60,000 bases of DNA from Polytrichum commune. Its lineage: Eukaryota > Streptophyta > Polytrichopsida > Polytrichales > Polytrichaceae. The translations under genes and the position numbers were made by a program. The first letter of the stretch is position 1; each line of letters starts with the position of its first letter. Shown here one piece after another: positions 22,500 through 34,756 of the stretch. The DNA is taken from the NCBI GenBank assembly GCA_950295325.1, contig OX485803.1, positions 37,589,554-37,649,553 of the forward strand, written 5' to 3'. The notes below the pieces were generated by a model, which saw nothing but the letters and a program-made list of their open reading frames with translations, was not told the origin of the DNA and searched no databases.

Positions 22500-23110
22500 T
22501 CATAGCAACACTCATGTGATGAGTTGCGTTCAACTGCCCTAACTTTTATTTTAGTCTAAAGTATTGGGAATCTTGCATTTAGAGTCTTTATTTCTCGAAT
22601 CTACCGTTGAGCCCATGAACACAAATCATCGGTTGAGTATTGTCATGATCCTCCATGAACAATACGTTAGAATACATTTAGAAAAGTCCATTTTGAATTG
22701 ACAAGAACATTACAACAATCTAATTACTTATACAAAATTTTGATAAGATTCTCAAGATTATATGCCAACAATAGACAACCATCCTTTTTTATGAACATGA
22801 GTTTTGCTGGGGAGTTGGTTCTTTTGTACACACCATGTTATATGTTCAACAAGTTTTTGGTACATGCTTGGAGGTAGTGCAAATGTTTGAATGAAATTAC
22901 GATTTAAGTATATTTGGATTCATGCATGAATTTTGGATTATTCTAACTGCCAAAATTTATGAGGAGCCTTTGGGCACATTAGTGGGGACCCATGAGGTGG
23001 GCATCGTTACTTGTCCAACAATGTGATTGGACCACCGGGGTGGGGCTCAATTCTTTTTAGAGCTGACAAGCTAAGATAAGGTAAGAGTAAGATATCCAAA
23101 ATAAGAGGAG
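22500..23110. other. non-coding, no gene seen
   Basis: This is where the NB-ARC part of the LRR pseudogene would be expected on the minus strand; no P-loop, kinase-2 or GLPL motif was seen. Confidence 0.5.
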
Positions 23111-23119
23111 TTAGAAATA

Positions 23120-23500
23120 CACTAAACATGATATTTAGTGTCTTATGGAATTTAATGTCACTATGGTAACTTTTTGGATGACACTTCCTATGAATAAGTG
23201 AACAAATATTGTCATAGATGATGGATGAGTTCATCCATTGGTCAAAACCCTACCTTCTCTTGGCAACAACTTGTGATGAAATATTATCATGGATGATTGA
23301 AATTTATCATTTGGAAAGTGACAGTAAATGCAACATTGTAAACCTATGATCCCCAAAAAAATTTACAAGGAACGACAAATAATGTGGGGTTAACATTTAG
23401 TGTTGGTGACACGGTACCTTGGTTTACAATTAGTATTGAGCAAGATAATTAGAATTGGTGACATTAAAGAATCATATTTTATGTCCTTAGCAAAGTTACC
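23120..23500. repeat. dispersed repeats R1c (copy 2) and R1a (copy 2), adjacent
   Basis: 23120-23270 matches 19990-20160, and 23285-23500 matches 760-1000, all in the same orientation. Their adjacency here suggests that R1a and R1c are parts of one larger family that is fragmented elsewhere. Confidence 0.7.
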
Positions 23501-23509
23501 ACTAGGGGT

Positions 23510-25680
23510 TTTAAGTAGTTCACTAGATTGTCACTCATCCATTCTTATCCACTGGCTTTATCGTAGCCTAGTTGAGTTCATACTTGAGGCTTCACTATAG
23601 TCTAGTTCCGTTCATAGTTCGTAATAGTCTAGTGTTCATCATGAAACTTAGATCGAGGAACATTGAGGAGGTTTTTGAAGCCCATGTGTATATTTTGGTT
23701 ATCTTGTAACAAAGTAGCCATCTCCTTTGGAGATACGACATGGTTTTTTTTACACGTTAGTTGACATACACTTGGTTGCAAAATTTACACAAATATGGTG
23801 TGAGCCCAATATGGTGCCCACATGTGTTCTTAATTTTAAAGTTTGTTAAAACCTTAGGCTTTGTATTTACATTGAATATTCAAAAGATAAAAAAAGTGAT
23901 GCATTCTAGTTTGGGTTTGAGTTGAGTGAAAGGCTAGAGTGGGAATTAATTAGGACTCAAGGCTTAAAAGAATTAAATTATAAATTAGTTAAGTGTTAGT
24001 CAAAGCCAAGCCATTAAAGGCCAAGTTTTATTGTTCGGATTGGGCTCTTTGATGTTCATTTAAGAGGTGGGGGTGCTGCCATTTTGTAACCACCGCGGTT
24101 GGAGATAAGGAGAGCCCTCGACACTATGGGCCCTAGCGAATTCCGGAGAGGGGGATCAGGGAGGCGGTTGTAGAATCTGACAGCAGAAGACATGTTAGAG
24201 AGAGCTCCAGGGGACAGAAGACGAAACAGGGGCGGAGCCCTGTGGGATTTTCGTTCTCGTGTTTTGGCTCAAGGTCTTCTGGTTCCTGCGAGTCGGACAT
24301 TGGGTGCTGCATGGCTAGCTGAAGGAGGACAGCTCCGTTGGTGAGAGGCCGATGCTGAACAGTAAGGAGGTCAAGCTTAATCGAAAGGATGGCAAAAATT
24401 TGGCATTGAGCGGCTGATGGGCAGCCGATTCACAACTCGAGGGAGCTGGTGTGGAATGGCCAGAGATTGCTGCTCCTTCTCACTGATTCGGAGGGCGAGG
24501 ACAAGGCACAGGGCCTTCGGCTGTCTCAGCAGAAAGCAAGAGAGTTGCTCATGGATGCTTCAATTTGTTGTTGGTGAGGATGGTGGCATTGGGCCGCAGC
24601 CAGGATGGAGTGTGGACGTGCAAGCCGAAATTGAAGGTTGGACCGACGAGGAGCGTGAATGATTCGTGAGTTGGGAGGTGAGAGGAAGCCGCTGAGGTGC
24701 AAGGTATCGAAAAAGTGAATGGCACAGTTCTCAAACATTGCTCCTAAGGTGCACATCAGTAGCCGAATCTCTCAATATGTGAAGCATTAGCCAGGTTTAT
24801 CATCCTGAACTCGAATGCAGATCAATGTGGGGGCAGCTGGAGGTTGGCACCTCTCTTCAGAGCCGAGTCGGCCATCCAATTTCCTTGGTGGCAGAGATTT
24901 CAGCTGAGGGCTTCTAGGATTCTCGGCGGCTACTGCCTTGAGGCAGTCTGTTGGATTCGAAGCAGTGGGATATGTTCTCAGTGGAAGCAAACGTGAGATC
25001 GCCGAGGCTGCCAGGGTGAGGTTGGTCTTCCCGGTGCTCTGCACCGAATTGCCGAGACGACAATGGATGTTGTCTATGAGTTCAGGAGCTGAGAAACCTC
25101 TCTGGTCTGACAAAAGGAGGCTGAGGTGGCACATCAGTGCACTGATGGGAGTCCGTGTTCTGGAGATCCGAGGGCAACGCGTAAGCCATTCCAAGCTTAC
25201 AGAAGGACATGGGAGGCATCAAATTCAAGAGAAGAGGGTATGAACATTGAAACAGTTGTGAGGGGTGCCACAATTAGTTTAGGGATTAGTCACTAAAATT
25301 AAGAGAATGTTAATTTGGGAATTGGTGGTGTGGTTAATTAGTTGAGTGCTTAGGAAGTTGTAGGCAAGGGGTAAGCCAGAAATGTGCACTTGGCGGGCCT
25401 TAACGATATTAGGATAGGATCTAAGTTGGTTCAGTAGTTTAGCATGGTCAGTTTGAGGTTTGATAGTTGGCATTGAAGTTGATGGAGTGGTTGGGTGTGG
25501 TAATGAGGTCAAGGGAAGCAAGTATTCCTAAATACTAGTGACCTTGTTCTCTTGGAATAAAAGTTGTGTCTTCAATATTCATATTGTGGAGCATGTGGGG
25601 TTGATGCCAAGGGCTAAGGGAAAACCATCAAGTACATGTGAGCCATGGGCTCTCACCCGGACTAGGACGCATAAGGGTGG
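23510..25680. other. non-coding; GC-rich block at about 24080-25250
   Basis: The GC-rich block has frames on both strands (24938-25243 plus, 24787-25194 minus) and no motif. Its composition differs from both flanks, so it could be a decayed gene or the long terminal part of a retroelement. No second copy was found in the window. Confidence 0.4.
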
Positions 25681-25684
25681 GGGT

Positions 25685-25800
25685 TTATGGCTGACATATG
25701 GTGGTTGACAAATATGGAGTACAAACCACTCCAAGTGTCGTTGTTGTAGTGTTGCTTTTGTTATAGTCGTTTGATGTTTTTGTCCCCACATGCGAACATC
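25685..25800 (-). repeat. dispersed repeat R4, copy 2 (inverted)
   Basis: Reverse complement resembles 11295-11420, as described there. Confidence 0.55.
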
Positions 25801-26872
25801 CCTTTTTATTTTTGGACGAGTAGATTGTTCAAATATACTTAAATGTCAATTATGATAAATATGTAGATTTGATTTATTTCAACAAATCAAGATGTGCTAA
25901 AAGAAGCTTGATATGCAATATACTATAATAAGATTCTATGCACTCAAATATGGACACTACCCCCCAAGCATGCATCACAAGTAGAAATAATTTATTTATG
26001 CTATTTACAGCCAATGGGATATTTACTAGGGTGAAAATAAGGTGATTCACATTGAAGATCGGGTCTGACAATCGTGAGATACTTTTCCAAGATAGACGAG
26101 AAGGATTCATGAAGAACGCAAGTTGTTTCATTTTTTTTTTGCCTTGTACAAAAAATTCCACAATTTTTCAAAGTGGAAAGTTTGTCCAACCCCCTACTTG
26201 TTCACTAGATTCTCCCTACACCGAACACGGTACGTTGGATTTCCACACATAACATTGCGTAAATTGGTTACCTCATGAGCACATTAAAACTTGACTCCCA
26301 TTAGCTACACTAAGTGTGCACGCATTGAAGTTGCCGCCGAATCATGATCCGTTTTAGAAATGGCACTTCACCATTATGACGGCGGTCTAGTGCACGGCTA
26401 GAGGGTGGTTAACCGCTGATGGTATTTCTACCTTAATCTATTGGCGGGAGCACATGGCCGGCCTAAGCAGGGGGCGCAGCCTGCCAGGTCTGTGGGAAGA
26501 CCGGACGGATGTGGAGTTTACATCCACCCCATCCACCAGCGGATGGATGTTGCAACCCTTCCAAGTGGAGGCTTTTTTATTTAGGCTGGGATGTGGATGT
26601 GTTGCGCCTCCTGCCCAGGCAGCTCGCGTGAGGCCTCTCTCCCGAGCCCCCAAAGAAGCGCCGCTTCTGTGTGCAGCGGGACGGGGGCGCAGCCTGGGCG
26701 GCGGGTTTTTGGTCCATGTGCGTGAGCCATATGCCCCTATCATGCCAGAGCCAACATATCAAACACAAGGGTATCATACAAGTAACAACCTTACTAGCCT
26801 CCACCAACAATTGCACCTCCATTCCTGTCTCCTAGCCGGAGAATGTACACAAACTGTGCGTTGTTCAAAGCC
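25801..26872. other. non-coding, no gene seen
   Basis: A frame at 26454-26888 (144 codons, plus strand) lies in a GC-rich stretch but shows no family motif. The opposite strand is also open, which argues for composition rather than coding. Confidence 0.45.
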
Positions 26873-27340
26873 TATGCGTAAAGATTGACAGATAAAAGGC
26901 TCCATTCAACATATCATGCTGATCGTGTTTAAAAAAATCCCCAAGAATATAACAATTAGATTGTCTGATTTTATATAGACCCAAAGAACGAGTAGAGTAG
27001 TTGCTCAACTTCAGCACAACTGAGTACCAACTTAGGATGAGAGACAACACAAGAGCGGCATCAAAGCGACATCCACTTACATCTGCCCACCACAATGGAA
27101 GGGAATTAGTTTTTTCGAAGACTCATTTGCATGGCTATGGCAGGAACCACATCGAAGTTTTTGAGCTTTGTAAGGAGGGTTCGTGAATACAATCTGAGGA
27201 CGATGAGAAACCCACGTAGCTATGCGTAAAGATTGACAGATGAAAGGCTACATTGAACATATTATGCTGATCATGCTTAAAAAAATCACCAAGAATATAA
27301 CGATTTTGTTTTTGTATAGACCCAAAGAACTTGTAGAAAT
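26873..27340. repeat. direct duplication of a ~120-bp unit
   Basis: Units at about 26873-26998 and 27223-27340 share TGCGTAAAGATTGACAGAT, AAAGGCT-CATT-AACATAT, CACCAAGAATATAAC and TATAGACCCAAAGAAC. The spacer is about 225 bp without a recognised feature. Confidence 0.8.
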
Positions 27341-27788
27341 TTGATTGGAACGTTATGATCTCTCAGGGCTAGCAACTACTGTATCTCCACCTGCAATACC
27401 TTGTCAAACAGTCCCACCAATTAGGGCCACTTCACACACGAGCCGAGCGCCGTGACCATGAAATTTTGAGAGCCCAAATGAAAGTGTCCGAAGGCCATCC
27501 CAACACACCTCCAAAAATCATGTAGTGTGGTCACGGATCCTCAAGTGTAGTGTGAAGCCATATGTGACCAAGCCCTCAACCAAATGCTATTTCAATGAAT
27601 TTCTATGCATACGGGTCTTCACACATGATAAAATAGAATAAACCAACGGTTGCGAGGTTCCAAAGTGCCGTGGTATCCCGGTTTTGTGTTAGGCCTACAT
27701 CCAAGAGGTGATTTTCAAAAATAGTCCAAATGAGCATGAAACATGATCCATTTGATGCCATGTACGAATCCATGTAGGCTTTACATCC

Positions 27789-28214
27789 ATCTCGCACACG
27801 GGGGGTGCACTTCATTGTCAAGTTGAACACCACGTGCGATAAAACAAAATCTACTTTTTACATAAAGCATCACCAAAATGGTTCAAAAGTTTATGGATTT
27901 TTTTTCATGAGTAGATATACATAGTATCTATTACATAGTAAAAATTGGTAACCAAATTTGATGATTTGTTTTTTTTATAAAACATACCGTTTCTAACTAG
28001 AATGACGCAACATTGAACTAAACAAATTACTACAAAAAATGAAGATGACTAAAAATATATTAAATATATTAAAAAAATATTATCAATGGTTATGTGTATG
28101 TAGAAAAAATATCATAAATTTAAAAATTATCTATGGCATGTAATATAGGGTAGCAAAATTTTATCGCACGTGGTTATGAAATGTAAGGGGGTGTGATCCC
28201 CCCGTGATCTCGCA
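27789..28214. mobile_element. TIR element family T2 (G-run ends), copy 1, 8-bp target duplication
   Basis: Body 27797-28206 (410 bp), flanked by perfect 8-bp direct repeats ATCTCGCA at 27789-27796 and 28207-28214. Both ends read CACGGGGGG inward. A second inverted motif, ACCACGTGCGATAAAA, lies 30-40 bases in from each end (about 27829 and 28172). The 8-bp duplication and C-A start suggest hAT. No coding sequence. The same layout recurs at 54422-55255. Confidence 0.85.
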
Positions 28215-29286
28215 TTCACATACTCTGTTGGTCCCTAAAGTGGAGTGTGAAGTGAACTTTAATGCTACAATGCTAATATTGGTCTTTAGTTTCACTTACT
28301 ATTTGGTACTACGCCCAAACTACGCAATGTCAAAAGTAGAATTTACTACAGACATTGTTTTCCACCAACAATGGTCAAATAGGTTGACATTATGGAACAT
28401 AAATGGCTTTACTTGATAAAGTTGACTCATGTTTCCATTCAAAATGTATAACACTGCACAACTATGTTAGTACATTGTTTACGGAAAATATTATGGGCCA
28501 CACTTTAAGTGAGGAAACCAACACTAAAAACATTGGGAACATCACTATGGTTGCATGTCATATTCAAACCCCCATGTTATATAACATAGATTGTCTCCGC
28601 TAAATTATTTCTATTCCATGGTGAAGAAGAGGGTGCATCTAAGAGACTTCCAACAACGTGAATACCAATTCAATTCATACCCAAGCCTACTTGGGCAGAT
28701 TTGAAACTAAGATAAGAATAATGAATTTATCTTTAAAAGAAGTCTTTGACAAAATTCAAAATCATCATTCTCTTAACACAAAGCCACCCAAGTTTTCTTA
28801 ATGCTTGAAAAAATAATGTGCCATGTACACAAAGAATGATGTTGGGCTATTAAAAATCGGCTTTCTAGCTTGTCCTACTGGGATGGGTGGGCCAAGATGG
28901 CCTTGCATAGGCCGATTCGAGATCAAGGACGGTGGGTCTCATGCGTATTCCCTGTTTTAAATCCTAAAATTCTCTCAAAGTTTGAGAGGTGGGATAAAGA
29001 AGCCTCAAAAATTTCATCCAACTTTCAAAGTACAACTCCAATGTATGACAAGCTAATGAGTTTGTACTAGAAAGTTTGCTCAAAGAAGGATGAGATACTT
29101 TAAGGAGAACTCTCGTACATGTATATCCTTGGACATTGGACTGTGAGTTATCTTTGCAATATGAAGAACGATTAACTGAAAATTTCAAAATTGCACAAGA
29201 CACGAGTTAACTTACCAAAGGAAGAACCTCTTTCATTACCAACACCGACTGTGCGTTTATGTTAGAAGAGAGTATATGAAAATACT
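28215..29286. other. non-coding, no gene seen
   Basis: Short frames at 28403-28603 and 28870-29070 show no motif. Confidence 0.5.
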
Positions 29287-30015
29287 TAAGGTAGAGGGTG
29301 CTAAAACATACACCCCATCCAAAACCAACACCTATAAACACCTCCCAGTTTCCAACACTCTACTATCTTGAAGCGTACCCGGCGGTGTAGGAGTGTCTGG
29401 GCCCACGGAGTGACGGTTTTAGGTGCCATTAGTGGTGCCACCTCATAGCGGCCTCCACTACCTTCATGTAGGGTAGGTAACGGGCTCCACTCTATCTCGG
29501 GTTGGTTCAAATTGGAATTAGGGTGGCTTGTCAATGTTTATTATAGCCATTCTATTCATAACGCCAAGGAGGTAGGCCCACAAAGCACAAAATGGTCATT
29601 CCCCGGGATGCAGGGGGGTTGGTTCTTGGGCTGCAAGGTGATGGTTTTGCAAGCGTACCGGGAGGGATCATGGAGGTAGCCATGTCGCTTAGCGTACCAT
29701 TAACTTACTACTTGGGCTTTGATGTAGTTTGGATCTAGTACACAACTGTGTTGTGTTGGTTCTAGGCAATGAAGGAGGGGGTCCTCATCACTTGCAAGGT
29801 TGCCATACACGGGACCTATGGATTGGTTTAAGGAAGCTAGTAGTTCTGGTTTTGAATATTCATCAAATATTCAATTGAGACTAAAGATATATTTCTTCTT
29901 TCTTGATACCTATGTTTAGCCCAAAGACTAATATGCATATCATTTTTTATATCAACCACATAGCCATATGTATGTGCAATAGCTTAAAGTGTTGGTTTAA
30001 GCACCTTCTACCTGA
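29287..30015. mobile_element. TIR element family T1, copy 2 (inverted)
   Basis: Body 29289-30013 (725 bp), similar to the reverse complement of 5594-6265 throughout (for example CTCGGGTTGGTTCAA against its complement, and TTTGATGTAGTTTGG). Ends read AGGTAGAGGGTGCTAAAA on the left and, reversed, AGGTAGAAGGTGCTTAAA on the right. Left flank is TA; the right flank is GA, probably a mutated TA. Confidence 0.8.
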
Positions 30016-31040
30016 GGTGCACGTTACTCCAAAATGGGAAAGCCCTTCCCATTCTAACTTTACTCGGGTCCACACACTCCCTCACTATAGAAGAGAATTG
30101 TACCTCCATAGAAGGTGTGTAGTGTCGATTTTTGAATTCTCTTAGTCAAAACAATGTTTAAATGTAAATAGTGCTTTTTTTGAACTTCACAAGTAGAAAT
30201 AAATAGGCGTGAAAGGGGCTATGAACCGAGATTTTAGAAAGTAATTGAAAAGAGGCTATGGCCCGATTCTAGGAGGTGCCATGAGGATATACAAGCCGTT
30301 GTCTGGTAGGGGGGGGGGGGAACTTTTGGTGGAGTACAACTTTGGGTAGAGAACGAGGGTGACTGAGAGAGAAATTTGAGGAGTATTATCTCAATTATGA
30401 GAGAGAATTGCAGATATACCGAAGAGTGATTCCTCAAGGTTGTCAAGATAGAATTTAAGTAATATTTTGATTGTCTTTCCCCATCCAAGGTGTGTAACTT
30501 GATCGTGGTATGTAATTGGTTAGGCCATAGTTTGTGCAGAGGAATTTTACTTGCTGGCCGACATATGAATATATGAATTTCGGAAATTATTGAAGTCTGA
30601 ATTTGTTGTAGTCGAATTGTTGCATTTACAGGCTATAATCTGATTGAATCTTGAGTTATAAGTTGGCAGTGAAAAGGAATGCAATCGCAGTCAGTAGGTT
30701 GCGTGTATGAATGTACTTGCATATGTATGTTTTATGTCATCCACTCATTGAATTAAGCAGGGATAGTCTTAGATGTTTATTTATGGGAACATGATTTCAC
30801 CACAATTGATTCATGAATGTTGAATACGTAATAATGCTTGATGAATTAAAAATTGAGAGACAGTTGTCTGAATGATAAGCGAGGGCTGATTAGAGAGAGA
30901 ATACATATTGTGTTCAAGGGCCATAGTATGTCCAAATTGATATTTGCTAAGCAGAGAGCTTGTGGAGCTTTGTGTAAAAATTATTAGATTATCCATGGAT
31001 TAATTACTACAGAGATTGCAGGAATTGATTGATTGTAAAT
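30016..31040. other. non-coding, no gene seen
   Basis: Includes a G-run at about 30310-30322. No TIR partner was found for it. Confidence 0.5.
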
Positions 31041-31043
31041 GAA

Positions 31044-31780
31044 TACAGTCAAGACACTATAAGTGTTACCCGTACAAGTGTTATAATTTCCTATATGTTA
31101 AGAAAATTCTACTCCCCTACAAAAACAAAATTGGTAAGATTAGTGAGTGTTATGTGTTAAGTGTTATAACATGCTCTACTCCCTTCTTTGTTAATTGCAC
31201 CTCTATAAGTGTTAATTTTGAGAAAATCAAGGTAATAATATATGAGAGCATACATTTTAAGCATGTAATCACATTTATCCCATATTCATTGCGAACAATT
31301 CAAAATTGTTGGAGGCATACGGGTGTTCTTTCGATCTCTATAGAGAGGGAGATATAGGAAGCTAGGCGCTTGGTAGAGGTTGATGAAGTTGCTATCTACT
31401 TCATCAACTGACGTTGTTGTCATCTGATGGTGTGGTGGGTGACGTGATGGGTGCTCATGAATACCGCAATTATGAGATGGAGTTTGATTTAAACAACCCC
31501 TATGAACCTACTGATGAGTTTTGGATATGTATTCCTCAAAACATCAAGAAATTAATGTTGATGAGGTTATGGTTGATGTGGTAGAAGAAGCTGTAGGATT
31601 TAGTGTTGCTGAGCGTTCTTTGGAGAAATACTTTGAACAAAGACCAAATGATGCCATATCACACACGAGGGGCATTCAAGGACTCCAGAAGGAAGTTTCA
31701 TCTCATCGTTTGGAAGCTTCTCATCATACTACTATAGACTCTTTCTTTCGGTTGGTTTAGTTGGAAGAATCTCGTCAAGT
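31044..31780 (+). mobile_element. pogo/Tigger-like element remnant with transposase C-terminus
   Basis: The left end reads TA then CAGTCAAGACACTATAAGTG, a variant of the TIR of the MITE at 41325-42210; the first ~170 bp also match the right arm of that MITE in inverted sense. Inside, a frame ending at 31357 contains RTIQNCWRHTGVL, and another (31521-31760) contains QEINVDE, EKYFEQRP and TIDSFF, typical of the C-terminus of DDE-type Tigger/pogo transposases. The two frames differ in phase, and the catalytic core is missing. The right TIR was not found. Confidence 0.65.
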
Positions 31781-33290
31781 TACTACTATACATATTATTT
31801 CTTTCAATTAGTTTAGTTGAATTATGTATTATCATAAGTACTTTCATTTGTACAGGGTGCATCATGCTTAGATGATCCCTACAATGAAATAGAAATTGGA
31901 TACATGTTGGGTACCATAAAGCCTTGGAATCTTCATGCCTAACTTATGTGTGGAGATTGAGATACGCTTTACCTTGACCATACCTACAAACTCATATGTG
32001 AACCCGAAACGGGTCCACTGAGCATGCTTCGGGACAAGTGTTACTATCTCTTGTTGGAGGTGGTCTTTTTGGAGGTGAACCTTTTTGGTAACCAAATAGG
32101 ATTTTCATGGCTTGATATAGCATTCATCATGCAATAACCAACATCTTTATGTCACATTGATATTAATCATTAAATTGGACCAAAACCCATTTATTTAATG
32201 GCAACATGTTTATTTATATATAGTATCCTCCACTATAATATGAAAAGATCATTATGATCATATCAATTTTATTATGACTATATTTCCATTATAGATTAAT
32301 TTCTTATACGAATTAAGATACATTGATTTTATTCATCATATTTAATATCATAACTTTCATATAGCACTGAGGATTCATATTGTCCTATAACATCTAGATA
32401 TATGGAAAGTGCATCATCAAATCCGCCTATAGATTTCAGATAGCCAAAAATCCAATCTTTTTAATATGTCTAAATTTATATTGAAAAAAAATCAAATTTT
32501 GATATATGATACACACTGTCACATCGCGGTAACTTAAAACATCTTGGTACAAGAATTTCCAATCCCAAAGAAGGATGAATTAATATCTTTGGAGAACAAG
32601 ACTCGGTGGCAAATAGAATTGTAGGAAAGTTGAAGTTTGAAGAGGTTGAGCTGACCACCGAGTCTTTATCATAGAATTGGAAATTGACATTCATTTGAGC
32701 TATATATATATGAAAATATGTTGATATGGGATTGAGATTGTCATATTCTACACGATTCTCCTTCAAAATGGAATATTCTTGTTATTCAAATCTTGCCTAA
32801 CTCTTTCGTATTCTTTGCATTAATTTATAATTTTCTAGAAAATTAAGACACAAAGAAAAATAATCCACCCATGTAACACTCAAATGGATGAATTTGATTG
32901 TGGGCACATTCCAACTTGCATATGTAACTTACATAATAAGGAATGTGACCTTAATACACACTTACATATGAATTCACCTTAATACACACTTCGAGGAATA
33001 GGAAATAACTAATTTCAATGAACGTATATTGTATCATTCACTTTAGTGTGAGCTTAATATTATATCAAACATTTTCATTAATCTAGTATCATGCATTAAT
33101 GTGGTGCACATTGCGCATTATAGTGATACACCACAATATTCCATAAAATAAGTAAATTAGTGTTATGTGTACAAGCTATCACATTTGACAATTGTGACAT
33201 ATGTTTCATCGCAAACTCTCTAGTGTATCACGAGTTTTGTTGTGTAAGTCTAATTGGTAGAAGTTGGAGAACATGAAAAACAAACCAAAT
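31781..33290. other. non-coding, strongly AT-rich
   Basis: No repeat partner or conserved frame seen. Confidence 0.55.
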
Positions 33291-33299
33291 AACATCCAT

Positions 33300-33560
33300 T
33301 CATAGTGGGGATATCTTGGTGAACCACATACTTTCAGCCAACCATGTGAGAACGTACGGGATTTGCCCTTGGGGGAGATAGGTGTTGACGGGCGTGTCCT
33401 GTGTCCGTTTAAGGTCTTCACCCTTGAAAGAAGGCAATAGTCTTTGGGGGCTTGTAATTCTTGTAATGCCCAATTTAGAATTCCATATAGACTTAGACAA
33501 ACTAAAAAAAAGAAACAACACCATATTTCACGTTGGTGACAACATTCGAGCCATTGTTCC
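33300..33560. repeat. dispersed repeat R5, copy 2
   Basis: Shorter counterpart of the repeat in RRS1 intron 1, ending ATATAGACTTAGACAAACT and AACAACACCATATTTCACG. It lacks the 5S-like head found at 17521-17621. A 173-codon minus-strand frame (33206-33727) overlaps it but has no motif. Confidence 0.65.
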
Positions 33561-33599
33561 TTTCTTTTTCTTTCTTTCTTTATTGGTTTCACACGAGAG

Positions 33600-34510
33600 T
33601 TAAACAAGAAGAAGATAAGAGGGGGGGGGGGACAAATAATGTGGGAAATGGTTGAAGCACTTTGCTCCATCCATGATGTGATTGACTTGTGTGGCAAGGA
33701 GAGATATGGATGTCTTTGTATGCTCATGGCTAAAAAAATGCCTCTCTAGGTGGATTCTCACATGCCTTGTGAATGACTTGAAGCATGTCAACTTTAGAAA
33801 ATGGTCACATTAGCCCTGACGCATAATAAAATGGGATCAAGATAAGGAAGAACGGGTTCTCATTCACGTTGGTGCAAAATAAAAGCATTGATGGTATTTA
33901 TATTTATATTTTGTGGTCACCTTATTTCTCATATGTATCATCACAAATTTGAATGATCACAGCGCCTCGTCGAAGGTGTGGGTGATTTCTATTGTTAAGT
34001 CTAAGCTACATTGATCTATTGGTGCAATGGTGAGGATGTTGTGACGATATGGTTGTTCGAGAACGAGTGATTCAAAACTAACATGAGATCAACAATGGCC
34101 TGGGTTTGGTTCATGGAGGCTGCAAAATAACAAAATATGTAAAATTTTGGTAATATGGGGAGAAATGGAAGAAGTTTGATAACATGTTCATATAATTATC
34201 ATAGGATACTCTCAAAAGTGGTATATAATATGTATGTATTATATGTATCTAGAGGTATGGTTTTTTGGTGGGGATGTTCTTATGGACTAGGATCTGATGC
34301 GATGATGGTGGGTGGATCCGAGGGCCAAGGTATGGATTATGATATAGATGTTGGATTTGAAAGATGGTAGGACTTACCTCAATAGATTTTGCCTATACTC
34401 TTCGTGAACGATATATGGTCTACGCATACATGTTGTGTGTGTCAAGTTATAAAGTAGAGTGCAAATACATACAAGACCAATGAGATGTCCATTGAGGAGA
34501 AAGTGGGAGA
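33600..34510. other. non-coding, no gene seen
   Basis: Contains a G-run at about 33624-33634. The words GAACGGG-TC-CATTCACGTTGG near 33855 recur at about 4900 in the right arm of the large inverted repeat. Confidence 0.5.
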
Positions 34511-34578
34511 GACTTTGCAACCTCTTTGCAACTCCCAATTCTATAACAATAAAAGGCACATTAGTAGAATATAACATT

Positions 34579-34706
34579 AGTCAACAAGCCTAGGCACTTC
34601 CCCACATCATGTTGACATTGTTGCTTTGTATGGCAACAAGCTATGAGATTCCTAAGAAATACTCCCTTGATTCCATGGCCCACCCAAGTGCCTAAGCTTA
34701 TCGACT
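34579..34706. mobile_element. 128-bp MITE family T3, copy 1
   Basis: Ends AGTCAACAAGCCTAGGC and GCCTAAGCTTATCGACT are imperfect inverted repeats, and the body matches 36450-36576 in the same orientation. It is bordered on both sides by a diverged 48-bp direct repeat (34514-34563 and 34709-34755, GCAACTCCCAATTCTATAAC). Confidence 0.7.
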
Positions 34707-34756
34707 TGCAACCTCCTTGCAACTCCCAATTCTATAACGATAAAAGGCACATCTTT

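Noticed and set aside
26454-26888. 144-codon frame in a GC-rich stretch
   Set aside because: The complementary strand is equally open and there is no recognisable domain; composition explains it.
33206-33727. 173-codon minus-strand frame
   Set aside because: Overlaps repeat R5 and a pyrimidine-rich tract; low-complexity parts, no motif.
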